Source of the DNA: JALZKA01 sp963786495 | Lineage (GTDB): Bacteria; Actinomycetota; Thermoleophilia; Solirubrobacterales; 70-9 | Assembly (NCBI GenBank): GCA_963786495.1 | Contig: CAWAZL010000006.1 | Coordinates: forward strand, 62,001-126,000 | Length of the DNA stretch: 64,000 bases | Reading direction: 5' to 3' | Shown: positions 52,717 to 61,734 of the stretch, piece after piece | How the letters are laid out: each line of letters opens with the position of its first letter | How positions within the stretch are numbered: the first letter of the stretch is position 1 | Notes under the pieces: generated by a model | The model's input: the letters and a program-made list of their open reading frames with translations, nothing else | Databases searched by the model: none | What the model was told of the DNA's origin: nothing | Translations under genes and position numbers: made by a program

Positions 52717-53649
52717 ATGGCGGGGCGAGGCGGACTTGCTTGCGCGCTGACGGCGCTGATCGCGTCGTTGGCCATGCCTGGGACGGCCAAGGCCGAGTTC
52801 GACGCGGCGGATGTGGACGCCGCCAAGGTCCATCAGCGCTCGTTTACCCCTGATGGCGTAGAGCCAGTCGGCGGTTCGGTCGAGTGCCCGAAGGATGGTT
52901 ACGCGCTCGCCGGTGGCGCGTTCTGGCGTGAGCCGCCGAGCAAGAAGCCGGTCCAGCCGGAAGCGGTCGGCTTTCCCACGCTGAGCGCTTCGATACCGAC
53001 TGTAGAAGGCGACGGGTGGTATGCCCACGGGCACAGCGGGCAGGGCGAGACCCTGACGATTCGTGTCCTGTGCTCGAGGGCCGGGCATTTCAACGACTAC
53101 CTCACGATCGGATCGACCCTGAACGTCGACGACGGCGACCCAGCCGGCGCCAGCGAGGAGTGCGACCCCGGCTACGTGGCGTTCACAGGCGGATCGAGTT
53201 GGGCTCCGGGTTTCGGTCAGGAGAATCCAGACCATGCGAATCTCGGCGTCCTCACATCCAATGCGCCCGGCGAGGACAGGCGCTCCTGGTATTCCGACGG
53301 GCTCGACGTCCTGGACGGGGATCCGGCGGCCATCCACATCGTCAGATCGATCCGATGCCTGCCGAACAAGCGGATCGCCAAGACGGTTGTCAAGACAGGC
53401 AGCACGTCGGCGGGGGACGACGACGAGGCTGCGGCGAAGGCGAAGTGCCCCGGCCGCATGCGTGCGATCGCCGGAGGGGCCGTCTGGCACACGGGCGGGG
53501 GTGACCCCAACCTGTTCACGAACGTCGGCATCTCCGGCGGCTCCAGCGTCGCCACGAGAGACCGGCGCGGGTGGTTCGCGCACGGCTACAACGAGTCGGG
53601 TGGCTTTCGGACCTTGACCGTGCGTGTGCTCTGCGTGAAGCCGTCTTGA
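52717..53649 (+). CDS. Secreted threefold-repeat protein (copy 1)
   Basis: The 310-residue protein has a signal peptide (LACALTALIASLAMPGTAKA). Three repeats of roughly 85 residues follow. Each starts with a Cys-containing turn (VECPKDGYALAGGAFW; EECDPGYVAFTGGSSW; AKCPGRMRAIAGGAVW), has a central Trp-aromatic pair (GWYAHGH; SWYSDGL; GWFAHGY) and ends in a strand with a second Cys (IRVLCSR; SIRCLP; RVLCVK). One disulfide per repeat is likely. It shares length and pattern with the genes at 53682 and 55887. Its TGA stop overlaps the -35 of the next gene's promoter. The function is unknown; an extracellular or surface role is inferred. Confidence 0.7.
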   Translation: MAGRGGLACALTALIASLAMPGTAKAEFDAADVDAAKVHQRSFTPDGVEPVGGSVECPKDGYALAGGAFWREPPSKKPVQPEAVGFPTLSASIPTVEGDGWYAHGHSGQGETLTIRVLCSRAGHFNDYLTIGSTLNVDDGDPAGASEECDPGYVAFTGGSSWAPGFGQENPDHANLGVLTSNAPGEDRRSWYSDGLDVLDGDPAAIHIVRSIRCLPNKRIAKTVVKTGSTSAGDDDEAAAKAKCPGRMRAIAGGAVWHTGGGDPNLFTNVGISGGSSVATRDRRGWFAHGYNESGGFRTLTVRVLCVKPS

Positions 53650-53674
53650 CCTCCTCCAATAGCTCTAGTACCGT
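53646..53674 (+). promoter_or_regulatory. Promoter TTGACC-N17-TACCGT
   Basis: TTGACC at 53646-53651, a 17-bp spacer, TACCGT at 53669-53674, then 7 nt to GTG 53682. The arrangement matches the promoter of the preceding paralog. Confidence 0.7.
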
Positions 53675-53681
53675 CGCCCCC

Positions 53682-54614
53682 GTGAGGCGGGCGCTGGGAC
53701 TTGCGGGGGTGGCGATCGGCGTCGCCTGTCTTACTTCGATGCCTGCCCATGCCGCGAAGATCGATGCCGAGGAACTGTTCGGCGCCGACTTCTACAGCCT
53801 GAGCATCGACGCCGATCCGGACCCGACTCCGGTCGGCGGCTTCGTGAGGTGCATCAACGGGACCAAAGTCGTCACGGGCGGTGCCTACATGGACGAGGAG
53901 GGCCCGCCGGTTGAGCCCGGCCCCGCAGAGACCAGCTTCGTCGCAAGCTCAGGTCCGACGAAGAACGGCGACGCGTGGTTCATCTCGGGCTTCGAACAAG
54001 CGGGGGGCGAGTTCCTGCTGCAGGGAATGGTCCGGTGCCTGCCGAAAGCGCGCCTCGTAGACGCGAAGACGGTTTTTGAGTCTGAGGTCATGAAAGGCAA
54101 CAACGCGACCGCGGGCGTCAAGGTCCGCTGCCCCCAGGGTCATCGCCTGATCTCAGGTGGTGGGTACATCAGCAGGCCCGGCAAGGCGCCAAGGGCCGAG
54201 GACTCGGCGCGCGGGTTCATCAACTCGTCGGCTCCGGCATCGGAGAAGGCGTGGTTCGTAGCGGCTTCGGACGACATCCTCTCGCCCGGGGTGCCGGGGC
54301 GAAGCGAGGTGACCGCGCTCGCGCGCTGCCTGCCGAGCAATCAGCTCTCGGACTACGAGATTCTCGAGGAGTCCGCTTTCGTCAACGCGGACGACTCGGG
54401 CATCTCGTTCGCCGGCTGCCCGTCCCCTGACGCCCTCGGTCCCGTTGGCGCGTTCTGGCACGACGGCGACGGCAAGCTGAACGCCGACCATGCCGGGGTC
54501 ACCAGCCTGTTCGCGGTCGGCCCCTTGTTCAGCCTGAGCGAGTTCCCGTTCGGCGGCGGCAACTTCGCCTTCTTCAACCTGGAGCTGACCGGCCGCGCGT
54601 ACTGCCTGCAATGA
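53682..54614 (+). CDS. Secreted threefold-repeat protein (copy 2)
   Basis: The 310-residue protein is exactly the length of the preceding paralog. A signal peptide (LAGVAIGVACLTSMPAHA) precedes three repeats with Cys-GG turns (VRCINGTKVVTGGAYM; VRCPQGHRLISGGGYI; AGCPSPDALGPVGAFW), Trp-Phe segments (AWFISGF; AWFVAAS) and closing Cys strands (GMVRCLP; LARCLP; RAYCLQ). The third repeat is the most divergent and lacks the Trp pair. The GTG start is fixed by the promoter. Sequence identity to copy 1 is low, so the family is old rather than a recent duplication. Function unknown. Confidence 0.7.
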   Translation: MRRALGLAGVAIGVACLTSMPAHAAKIDAEELFGADFYSLSIDADPDPTPVGGFVRCINGTKVVTGGAYMDEEGPPVEPGPAETSFVASSGPTKNGDAWFISGFEQAGGEFLLQGMVRCLPKARLVDAKTVFESEVMKGNNATAGVKVRCPQGHRLISGGGYISRPGKAPRAEDSARGFINSSAPASEKAWFVAASDDILSPGVPGRSEVTALARCLPSNQLSDYEILEESAFVNADDSGISFAGCPSPDALGPVGAFWHDGDGKLNADHAGVTSLFAVGPLFSLSEFPFGGGNFAFFNLELTGRAYCLQ

Positions 54615-54640
54615 GTCGGCACCGCTTCTGAAGCCTCCGC

Positions 54641-54646
54641 TACCGT
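54641..54646 (+). promoter_or_regulatory. -10 box TACCGT, leaderless start
   Basis: TACCGT is followed by 7 nt and the ATG at 54654. No TTGACA-like -35 element is evident. Confidence 0.5.
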
Positions 54647-54653
54647 TCCCGCG

Positions 54654-55847
54654 ATGCGCATCCTGATCCTGGGGGGCGACGGATACCTCGGGTGGCCCAC
54701 CGCGATGCGGTTCTCCGCACGGGGCCACGAAGTCTCCATCGTCGACAACTTCGCCCGCCGCCGCTGGCACACCGAGAACGGCACCGATTCGCTGACCCCG
54801 ATCGGGAGCCTGGACGAGCGTCTCGATGCCTGGCACGAGACATCCGAGAACCGGATCCGCTCCTTCGTCGGTTCGATGGAGGACGCTACCTTCGTCGACG
54901 CCGTCATCGCCGACACCCTGCCCGAGGCGATCGTCCACTACGCCGAGCAGCCGTCCGCTCCGTACTCGATGAAGTCGCGCGAGACCGCGGTCGAGACGCA
55001 GTACTCAAACGTGATCGGGACGCTGAACCTGCTGTTCGCCATGCGCGACAAGGTGCCTGACTGCCACCTCGTAAAGCTCGGGACGATGGGGGAGTACGGC
55101 ACTCCGAACATCGACATCGAGGAGGGCTACATCGAGATCGAGCACAAGGGCCGCAAGGACACGCTTCCCTTCCCGAAGCTTCCCGGCTCGCTCTACCACC
55201 TCTCGAAGGTCCACGACTCCCACAACATCCACTTCGCCTGCCGCATCTGGGGCCTTCGCGCAACCGACCTGAACCAGGGCGTCGTCTACGGCGTCGAGAC
55301 GGACGAGTCGGCCGGCGACGAGCGCCTGATCACGCGCTTCGACTACGACCAGTACTTCGGCACCGTCCTCAACCGCTTCTGCACCCAGGCCGTGATCGGC
55401 CACCCGCTCACCGTCTATGGCGAGGGCGGCCAGACCCGAGGCTTCTTGAACATCCGCGACACGCTTCAGTGCGTGGAGCTGGCCGTTTCGAACCCGGCTG
55501 AGCTGGGCGAGTTCCGCGTCTTCAACCAATTCACCGAGCAGTTCTCGGTGGGTGAGCTGGCCGAGCTCGTTCGCGCAAGCGCCGGCCAGGCCGGAATCAA
55601 CGTCGAGATCAAGAAGTACCCGAACCCCCGCGTGGAGTTGGAGGAGCACTACTACAACGCCACCAACACGAAGCTCATCGACCTGGGCCTCGAGCCTCAC
55701 TTCCTGGGCGACGAGCTGGTGCACTCGCTCCTGGGGATCATCGAGCGCCACAAGGACCGTGTGATCGACTCGGCGATCCTGCCGACCACGCAGTGGAAGC
55801 CGGGCGAGCTGGTGGCAGACCTTGCCGAAAGCCCTTCTGACAGTTAG
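54654..55847 (+). CDS. sqdB: UDP-sulfoquinovose synthase
   Basis: The enzyme converts UDP-glucose and sulfite to UDP-sulfoquinovose, head-group donor for the sulfolipid SQDG or for surface glycans. The 397-residue extended short-chain dehydrogenase shows the NAD-binding motif ILILGGDGYLGWPTAMRFSA, the typical NFARRRWHTENGTDSLTPI, YAEQPSAPYSMKS, the catalytic Tyr and Lys in GSLYHLSKVHDSHNIHFACR, DLNQGVVYG and TRGFLNIRDTLQCVE. These match SQD1/SqdB rather than ordinary epimerases. No SqdX/SQD2 glycosyltransferase is adjacent, so the acceptor is open. Confidence 0.88.
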   Translation: MRILILGGDGYLGWPTAMRFSARGHEVSIVDNFARRRWHTENGTDSLTPIGSLDERLDAWHETSENRIRSFVGSMEDATFVDAVIADTLPEAIVHYAEQPSAPYSMKSRETAVETQYSNVIGTLNLLFAMRDKVPDCHLVKLGTMGEYGTPNIDIEEGYIEIEHKGRKDTLPFPKLPGSLYHLSKVHDSHNIHFACRIWGLRATDLNQGVVYGVETDESAGDERLITRFDYDQYFGTVLNRFCTQAVIGHPLTVYGEGGQTRGFLNIRDTLQCVELAVSNPAELGEFRVFNQFTEQFSVGELAELVRASAGQAGINVEIKKYPNPRVELEEHYYNATNTKLIDLGLEPHFLGDELVHSLLGIIERHKDRVIDSAILPTTQWKPGELVADLAESPSDS

Positions 55848-55886
55848 GGTTGCCCAGTCGCACCGGCGAATGGGAGGTAATGCAAC

Positions 55887-56840
55887 GTGAGCAGGATTTT
55901 CAAGTGCGGAGCGCTCGCGGGTTTGGTTGCGCTGGTCACAGTTGGTGTGTTTGCGCATGCCGCAGGCGGCGGTGCCAAGGTCGAGGCTGAGGACTTCAGC
56001 ATCGACGAGATTGAGCTGTTTGGCGAAGGGTTCGCCACCTGCCCCGGCAGCAAGCGAGTTGTCGGAGGCGGCGCAGTCGGACTTCAGGGTGAAACCGTCG
56101 CATTCCTCGGCAACAGCGGTCCGCTCGACTCCACCGGCACGACAGCCGAGACAGTGGATGGCGACGTTGCGACCCAGTGGTATGCGAACGGGCAGCGATC
56201 GGGTGCACCCGGCGAGCAGAGCTACAGAGTCATAGGGCTGTGCTCGAAGTCGAGCGATGCGAAGGTCGAGGCGTCTACGTTCACGCCGAGCACCCCTTAC
56301 ACAAGGCGTGCGTCCAGCCGACGCGGAGGGTTTGTATACGGCTCCGGGACAGCGGAGTGCGAAGGCAAGCGCCGAGTCGTGGGTGGTGGCGTCGTCGTCA
56401 GCGGCTCGATCGAGAGCCTTCTCCTGTTGGCCAGTGGCCCGCTTGACGGGTCCGGGAAGGCGAGCAAAACCAAGGACGGCGACACGCCGAAGCAGTGGTA
56501 CGCAGCCGTGGAGGCCTTTGCTCCGGCGCCGCCACACAAGGTGTTTGCGCTCTGCTCGGCCGACTCAAAGGCGACCATCGAGGCCACTAAGAAGGACCTC
56601 GATCCGAGCGAGCTCATCACCGGGTCCGTGAAGTGCCGAGGAAAAGACCAGGTCACCGGCGGCGGGATGGTCCAATTCGGTGATGAACCGTTTCACTACC
56701 TCAGGGAGAGCGGACCGCTCGACAACTCGGGCGAGGCCGACAACATCGAGGATGGAGACAAGGTCACGCAGTGGTACACGGCGGTGCAGAGCCAGTCGGC
56801 CAGCAGCGCCAACGTGGGAATGTTTGCGATCTGCGAATAG
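55887..56840 (+). CDS. Secreted threefold-repeat protein (copy 3)
   Basis: The 317-residue protein has a signal peptide (LAGLVALVTVGVFAHAAGGG) and three regular repeats of about 95 residues. Each has a Cys-GGG turn (ATCPGSKRVVGGGAV; AECEGKRRVVGGGVV; VKCRGKDQVTGGGMV), SGPLD (all three copies), GD...QWY (all three) and a closing Cys (IGLCSK; FALCSA; FAICE). The internal copies are much more alike than in the two related proteins, suggesting recent internal duplication. GGGAGG precedes GTG 55887, unlike the leaderless relatives. Function unknown. Confidence 0.72.
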   Translation: MSRIFKCGALAGLVALVTVGVFAHAAGGGAKVEAEDFSIDEIELFGEGFATCPGSKRVVGGGAVGLQGETVAFLGNSGPLDSTGTTAETVDGDVATQWYANGQRSGAPGEQSYRVIGLCSKSSDAKVEASTFTPSTPYTRRASSRRGGFVYGSGTAECEGKRRVVGGGVVVSGSIESLLLLASGPLDGSGKASKTKDGDTPKQWYAAVEAFAPAPPHKVFALCSADSKATIEATKKDLDPSELITGSVKCRGKDQVTGGGMVQFGDEPFHYLRESGPLDNSGEADNIEDGDKVTQWYTAVQSQSASSANVGMFAICE

Positions 56841-56899
56841 GGCTCTGCAGCGTGGCTGCCGGAGCCCCAACGCCTCGCGGCTAGGCCGCTTCCTCTAGG

Positions 56900-56905
56900 T
56901 ACCAT
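56900..56905 (+). promoter_or_regulatory. -10 box TACCAT, leaderless start
   Basis: TACCAT is followed by 7 nt and the ATG at 56913 of ilvB. Confidence 0.55.
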
Positions 56906-56912
56906 CGAAACG

Positions 56913-58592
56913 ATGCGCGCCGCGGACGCACTTTGCCAGGCACTGACCAACGAGGGGGTCGAACACGTTTTCGGCATCCCCGGCGGCGCCAACCTGCCGC
57001 TTTACGACGCGATCTACGACGCCGAGTTCGCGCACATCCAGGCACGCCATGAGCAGGGCGCCGGCCACATGGCCGAGGGCTACGCCAAGGCCTCAGGCCG
57101 AGTGGGCGTCGCGATCGCCACCTCGGGCCCCGGCGCGACCAACCTGGTCACGCCCATCGCCGACGCGATGATGGACTCGGTTCCCACGGTCTTCATCACC
57201 GGCCAGGTGCGCACCGACCTGATCGGCACGGACGGCTTCCAGGAGGCCGACGTGGTCGGGATCACGCTTCCGGTCGTCAAACATTCGCTGCTGGTCACCG
57301 ATCCGCGCCAGATCCCCGACTACATCCATAAGGCCTTCCACATCGCTTCGACCGGGCGTCCGGGCCCGGTGCTCGTCGACGTCCCGCAGGACCTGATCCG
57401 CGCGGACATCGACTACACGCCCGCCTCAGGCTCGCCCGAGCTGCCCGGCTACAAGCCCTCGACCGACGGCAACATCAAGCAGATCCGCATCGCCGCCAAG
57501 GCGCTTGCCAACTCGAAGCGCCCCGTGATCTATGGCGGCGGCGGAATCATCAACGCCAACGCCTCCGAGGAGTTCCGCGAGTTCTGCCGCACGGACGAGC
57601 TGCCGGTGACGCTCACCGTGATGGGCCTGGGCGCGTTCCCGGCGCCGGACGAGCAGTGGCTGGGCATGCTCGGCATGCATGGCACCCGCACGGCCAATTA
57701 CGCGATGGACGAGGCCGACCTGATCGTCTGCGTTGGCGCCCGCTTCGACGACCGCATCACCGGCAAGCTTTCCGAGTTCGCGCCGCGCGCCAAGTTCGTC
57801 CACATCGACATTGATCCTGCGGAGATCGGCAAGAACCTCCCGGCCCACATCCCGATCGTCGGCGACGCGAAGGACGTGCTCACCAAGCTCGCGGCGGAGT
57901 ACAAGGCGCTCAACCCCGAGCCCGCCCGCCTGGGCGAGTGGTGGCAGCGCATCCGCGCCTGGCAGTCCGAGCATCCGCTCCGCTACGAGGACTCGTCCGA
58001 CTCGGAGATCAAGCCGCAGTTCATGGTCGAAGCCATGTACGAGGCGACCTCGGGCGACGCGATCATCACTTCAGACGTCGGCCAGCACCAGATGTGGGCG
58101 GCGCAGTACTACCACTTCGCAAAGCCGCGCCGCTGGCTGAACTCCGGCGGCCTGGGCACGATGGGCTTCGGCCTTCCCTCGGCGATCGGCGCCAAGGTCG
58201 CATGCCCCGACGAGACCGTGGTCGGCCTCACCGGTGACGGCTCGCTGATCATGACCTGCCAGGAGATGGCGACGGCCGCACGCCACGACATCCCCGTGAA
58301 GATGTTCCTGATGAACAATGGCCACTTCGGCATGGTGCGCCAGTGGCAGGAGCTTTTCTGGGAGAAGCGCTACTCCTCGGTCGAGATGGGCCCGAGCCCC
58401 GACTGGTCGAAGCTCGCCGACGCCTTCGGGTGGACCGGCATGCGCTGCGACGACAAGGGCGACCTGCGCGACCAGATGCGCACCGCGCTTGAGACCGAGG
58501 GTCCGGTCCTCTTGGACGTTCATGTCTCCAAGGAAGAGAACTGCTACCCGATGATCCCGGCGGGAGCGGCTGCGCGGGACATGGTGGGCTGA
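56913..58592 (+). CDS. ilvB: Acetolactate synthase large subunit
   Basis: This thiamine-diphosphate enzyme performs the first common step of branched-chain amino acid synthesis. The 559-residue protein has the N-terminal Glu-containing ARHEQGAGHMAEGYAKASGR, GVAIATSGPGATNLVTPIAD, an FAD region, and the ThDP/Mg site GLTGDGSLIMTCQEMATAAR with NNGHFGMVRQWQELFWEKRY. It is undisturbed by frameshifts. The stop overlaps the ilvN start by one base. ilvC does not follow; an isochorismate synthase gene does. Confidence 0.95.
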   Translation: MRAADALCQALTNEGVEHVFGIPGGANLPLYDAIYDAEFAHIQARHEQGAGHMAEGYAKASGRVGVAIATSGPGATNLVTPIADAMMDSVPTVFITGQVRTDLIGTDGFQEADVVGITLPVVKHSLLVTDPRQIPDYIHKAFHIASTGRPGPVLVDVPQDLIRADIDYTPASGSPELPGYKPSTDGNIKQIRIAAKALANSKRPVIYGGGGIINANASEEFREFCRTDELPVTLTVMGLGAFPAPDEQWLGMLGMHGTRTANYAMDEADLIVCVGARFDDRITGKLSEFAPRAKFVHIDIDPAEIGKNLPAHIPIVGDAKDVLTKLAAEYKALNPEPARLGEWWQRIRAWQSEHPLRYEDSSDSEIKPQFMVEAMYEATSGDAIITSDVGQHQMWAAQYYHFAKPRRWLNSGGLGTMGFGLPSAIGAKVACPDETVVGLTGDGSLIMTCQEMATAARHDIPVKMFLMNNGHFGMVRQWQELFWEKRYSSVEMGPSPDWSKLADAFGWTGMRCDDKGDLRDQMRTALETEGPVLLDVHVSKEENCYPMIPAGAAARDMVG

Positions 58593-59146
58593 TGGGCGAA
58601 CCGGGAACACCCGAGCTGGTCAAGCTCGAGGACCTCGAGGCATCGAGCGCGCTCACCGGGCGCAAGCACATCCTCAGCCTCATGGTCGAGAACAAGCCGG
58701 GCGTCCTGGCGCGCATCGCAGGCCTTTTCAGCCGACGCGGCTTCAATATCGACACACTGGCGGTTGGACCTACCGAGGACCCGGATGTCTCGCGCGTGAC
58801 GCTCACGCTCGACGGCGCGGTCCACCCGATCGACCAGGTCACCAAGCAGCTCCACAAGCTCGTCAACGTCATCAAGATCCGCGACATGGAGCCCGACGGG
58901 ACCGTGGCTCGCGAGATGGCGCTCTTCCGCGTGAACGCAGCGGTCGAGAACCGCGGCGAGATCATGCAGTTCGCCGAGATCTTCAACGCGAAAATCGTCG
59001 ACGTCTCGCGCCGGACCCTCACTATCGAGGTCACCGGCTCCCAGGACAAGATCGATTCGTTCGAGCGCATGGTGCGCCCCCACGGCCTGATCGAGATGGC
59101 CCGCACCGGCGAGGTCGCGATCACCAAGTCGCGGCCGGACGCCTAG
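58592..59146 (+). CDS. ilvN: Acetolactate synthase regulatory small subunit
   Basis: The 184-residue protein has an N-terminal ACT domain (HILSLMVENKPGVLARIAGL, SRRGFNIDTLAVGPTEDPDV) that binds valine for feedback inhibition, and a C-terminal ferredoxin-like domain (AENRGEIMQFAEIF-like, VTGSQDKIDSFERMVRPHG). It overlaps ilvB by one base (TGATG) and is expected to form the holoenzyme with it. An N-terminal extension of about 22 residues precedes the ACT domain. Confidence 0.94.
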   Translation: MGEPGTPELVKLEDLEASSALTGRKHILSLMVENKPGVLARIAGLFSRRGFNIDTLAVGPTEDPDVSRVTLTLDGAVHPIDQVTKQLHKLVNVIKIRDMEPDGTVAREMALFRVNAAVENRGEIMQFAEIFNAKIVDVSRRTLTIEVTGSQDKIDSFERMVRPHGLIEMARTGEVAITKSRPDA

Positions 59147-59175
59147 CGGTCGCCGAGAGTTATCTCGCGGCCCAT

Positions 59176-60565
59176 ATGTCCCGTCAGATCACACTCGGCG
59201 GACTAGGGGAGAAGCTCGAAGGGCTCACTGAGCGCTGGGACGGGAAGTCGCGGCGGCTTGTCAGCGCAACCGTTGAGGTTGAGCTCGCCGATCCGGTCGG
59301 CTCCGTTGTCGCCGCGCGACTTGCGTCGGACCGCTGGTTCGCTGGGAGGAGCCGGACCGAGGATTCGCGCTTGCCGGGCTCGGCTCGGCCGCCGAGACGG
59401 TCTCGCGGGGCCCGGGCGCTTCACCGACCTCTCCGAAGGCTGCGCGGACGTCCTGCGCGACCGCCTGTCGGACGAGCCGGCGGGCCTGCCTGCAGGCGCA
59501 GGGCCGGTGTGGCTCGGCGGCCTGGCCTTCGCCGAGGACGGCGGCTCCTCGGCTCACTGGTCGTCACTCCTCCGGCGCTGCTCGTCCTGCCCGAGCTCTC
59601 CGTCGCTCGTGACGGGAAGGACCTTCCTCACCGCGGCGACCCTGCTCGCCCCGGGCGACGACCCGGAGAGCGCGCTGGTCGCTCCGCGCCGGCCGGCGCC
59701 CTGGCCGACAAGCCGCTTCCAATGCTCGATCCGGCCGCGATCGGCCAGGTGCGCGTCGCCAGCGCGGCCGAGCCGTCGGCGTACGAGCGCGCTGTCGCCC
59801 GGGCCGTCGAGCGCATCCGCGCCGGTGAGCTGAAGAAGGTCGTGCTGGCGCGCGAGGTGCGCGCAGAGGCGCCACGGGCGCACGACCCGCCGCGCTCTTC
59901 GGCGCCCTTCGCGAGCTTTTCCCTCTTGCTACTGCTTTTGCGTCGGCACGCCCGAGGCGGCGTTTATCGGCGCCAGCCCCGAGCTTTTGGTCAGGCGGCG
60001 CGGGGCGGGGGCGCAGGCCGTCGCGCTCGCGGGCTCGACCCGCCGCAGCGCCGACCCGGCTGTGGACGACCACCTGGGCGAGCAGCTTCGCCAGTCGGCC
60101 AAGAACCGCGAGGAGCACGAGATCGTCGCCAGGCGGATCGAGCGGGCGCTCCGCCCGTACTCGGTGTGGGTCGAGGCGGCGCGCGAGCCGGTGCTCGTCA
60201 AGGTCGCGAACATCCAGCACCTTGCGACGCCCATCCACGCCCAGCTGGCCGACCCGCGCTCGGCCGTGGAACTGGCGGGGATGCTCCATCCGACGCCTGC
60301 CGTCGGCGGCGAGCCGGGGCCGCTGGCCGTCGCAGGCGATTCCGGAGCTCGAGGAGCTTGACCGCGGCTGGTACGCGGGGCCCGTCGGCTGGATGGATTC
60401 GGTCGAGGACGGGGAGTTCTGTGTCGCGCTTCGGTCGGCGCTCCTTCGCGACCGCACGGCCCACCTCTTCGCCGGCGCCGGCATCGTGGCGGACTCGGAC
60501 CCCGAGGCGGAGCTGGCCGAGACCGAGCTCAAGCTCGGCGCGCTTTGCCCCTCGTCGCCGGGTAG
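59176..60565 (+). CDS. menF: Isochorismate synthase, heavily frameshifted
   Basis: The enzyme converts chorismate to isochorismate for menaquinone (or siderophore) synthesis. The chorismate-binding core can be followed only by switching frames at least seven times between 59340 and 60550. Segments include RFTDLSEGCADVLRDRLSDE, RIRAGELKKVVLAREVRAEA, GTPEAAFIGASPELLVRR, ALAGSTRRSADPAVDDHLGE, AKNREEHEIVARRIERAL, LHPTPAVGGEP, ELEELDRGWYAGPVGWMD and LFAGAGIVADSDPEAELAET. The likely stop is TAG 60563-60565, reached one frame over (LPLVAG). The motif order fits MenF/DhbC/EntC. So many breaks point to poor local sequence, though real decay cannot be excluded. Confidence 0.75.
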
Positions 60566-60654
60566 CTGCCAGAGCGACGAGAGGTGTATCCCAGTCGTTA
60601 ACGAGTCCCTACACTGTCGGATCCCTAAAGGCAACCTAAAGCAGCCTTCGGCCG

Positions 60655-61734
60655 ATGGCCTGCGTATTCGTCCGACGACGACGTCGGCCGTGCGTGGCTC
60701 GCGCCTGTGATCATCGCGGCGTTCTCGGCATCCCTGATGCTCATCGTCGCCTCGGTCGAGAGCCTGCCGCTGCGCGACCCCGACGCCCGCTACGTCGGCT
60801 CGCCGCTGGCGCTGATCGGGGTCATCGCCGGGATCTTCCTGATCCTCGACCTGGTGCCCCGCTCCTGGCGCCACTCGCGCGAGACCGGCACCTCGCTTCC
60901 CGCATCGTTCGTCGGCGTCTTCGAAGAGCGTTGGTGGGGGCGTCGCGGCCTGATCGTGATCGTCGCGCTGCTCTCGTTCTACGTCACCTACATCTCATAC
61001 CGCAACCTCAAGAGCTTCCTGCCCTTCGTGACGGACGCGAACTTCGACGGTGAGCTCCTTTCGTCGGAGCGCTGGCTCTTCTTCGGGAACGACCCCGCCG
61101 AGTTCCTTCACAACTTCCTTGGCACAGGCTTCTCGGCCGAGTTCCTTTCGGCGGTGTACCTGGCGTTTCTCACCTTCGTGCCGATCTCGCTCGGCGATCG
61201 CGCTGATCTGGTCGAACCGCCTGCGTGTGGGGATCACGTACGTCAGCGCGCTCTCGATCTGCTGGATCCTGGGAGCGCTTTCGTACTACATCCTGCCCGC
61301 GCTCGGCCCGGCCTTCGCTGACCCACAGGTCTTTGCCAGCCTGCCCGATACGGGCGTGTCGCAGCTTCCAGGCGACCCTGCTCGAGCATCGCCGTGAAGT
61401 GCTCGCCGACCCGGGTTCGACAAACGCGGTCCAGTCGATCGCGGCGTTCGCGTCGCTCCATACGGGCGTGCTCGTCGCCGCGGCGCTGGTCGCACACCGC
61501 TCCGGCGTGCATCGAGCCGTCCGCTACGGCCTGTGGTCGATGCTGGGCTTCACGGTCATCGCGACCGTCTACTTCGGCTGGCACTACATCATCGATGACT
61601 TCGCCGGGCTCTTCATCGGCCTCGTGGCCGTATGGGGAGCCGAGCGGATGACGACGCGCCTGTCGGCCCCGGGAGTCCGGAGCCGCGAGCTCATACCAGG
61701 GCCGTTGCCAGGTAGTAGCCGAGCGGCACCGTGA
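60655..61734 (+). CDS. PAP2-superfamily membrane phosphatase (inositolphosphotransferase-like), frameshifted
   Basis: This multi-span protein of about 350 residues has membrane helices (VIIAAFSASLMLIVASVESL; ALIGVIAGIFLILDLVP; LIVIVALLSFYVTYISYRN; VSALSICWILGALSYYILPA). The active-site motifs are FASLHTGVLVAAALVAHRSG and FTVIATVYFGWHYIIDDFAG, as in Aur1/Ipt1-type PAP2 proteins that move or hydrolyse lipid phosphates. Frames change near 60665 (between ATG 60655 and the first helix), near 61200 and near 61370. GTG 60707 is an alternative start. The 3' end overlaps cdsA on the other strand by 44 bp. Confidence 0.75.

Noticed and set aside
59176..60565. menF as a genuine pseudogene
   Set aside because: Every family motif is preserved and neighbouring genes also carry scattered indels, so local sequence quality is the simpler explanation. 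It remains open.
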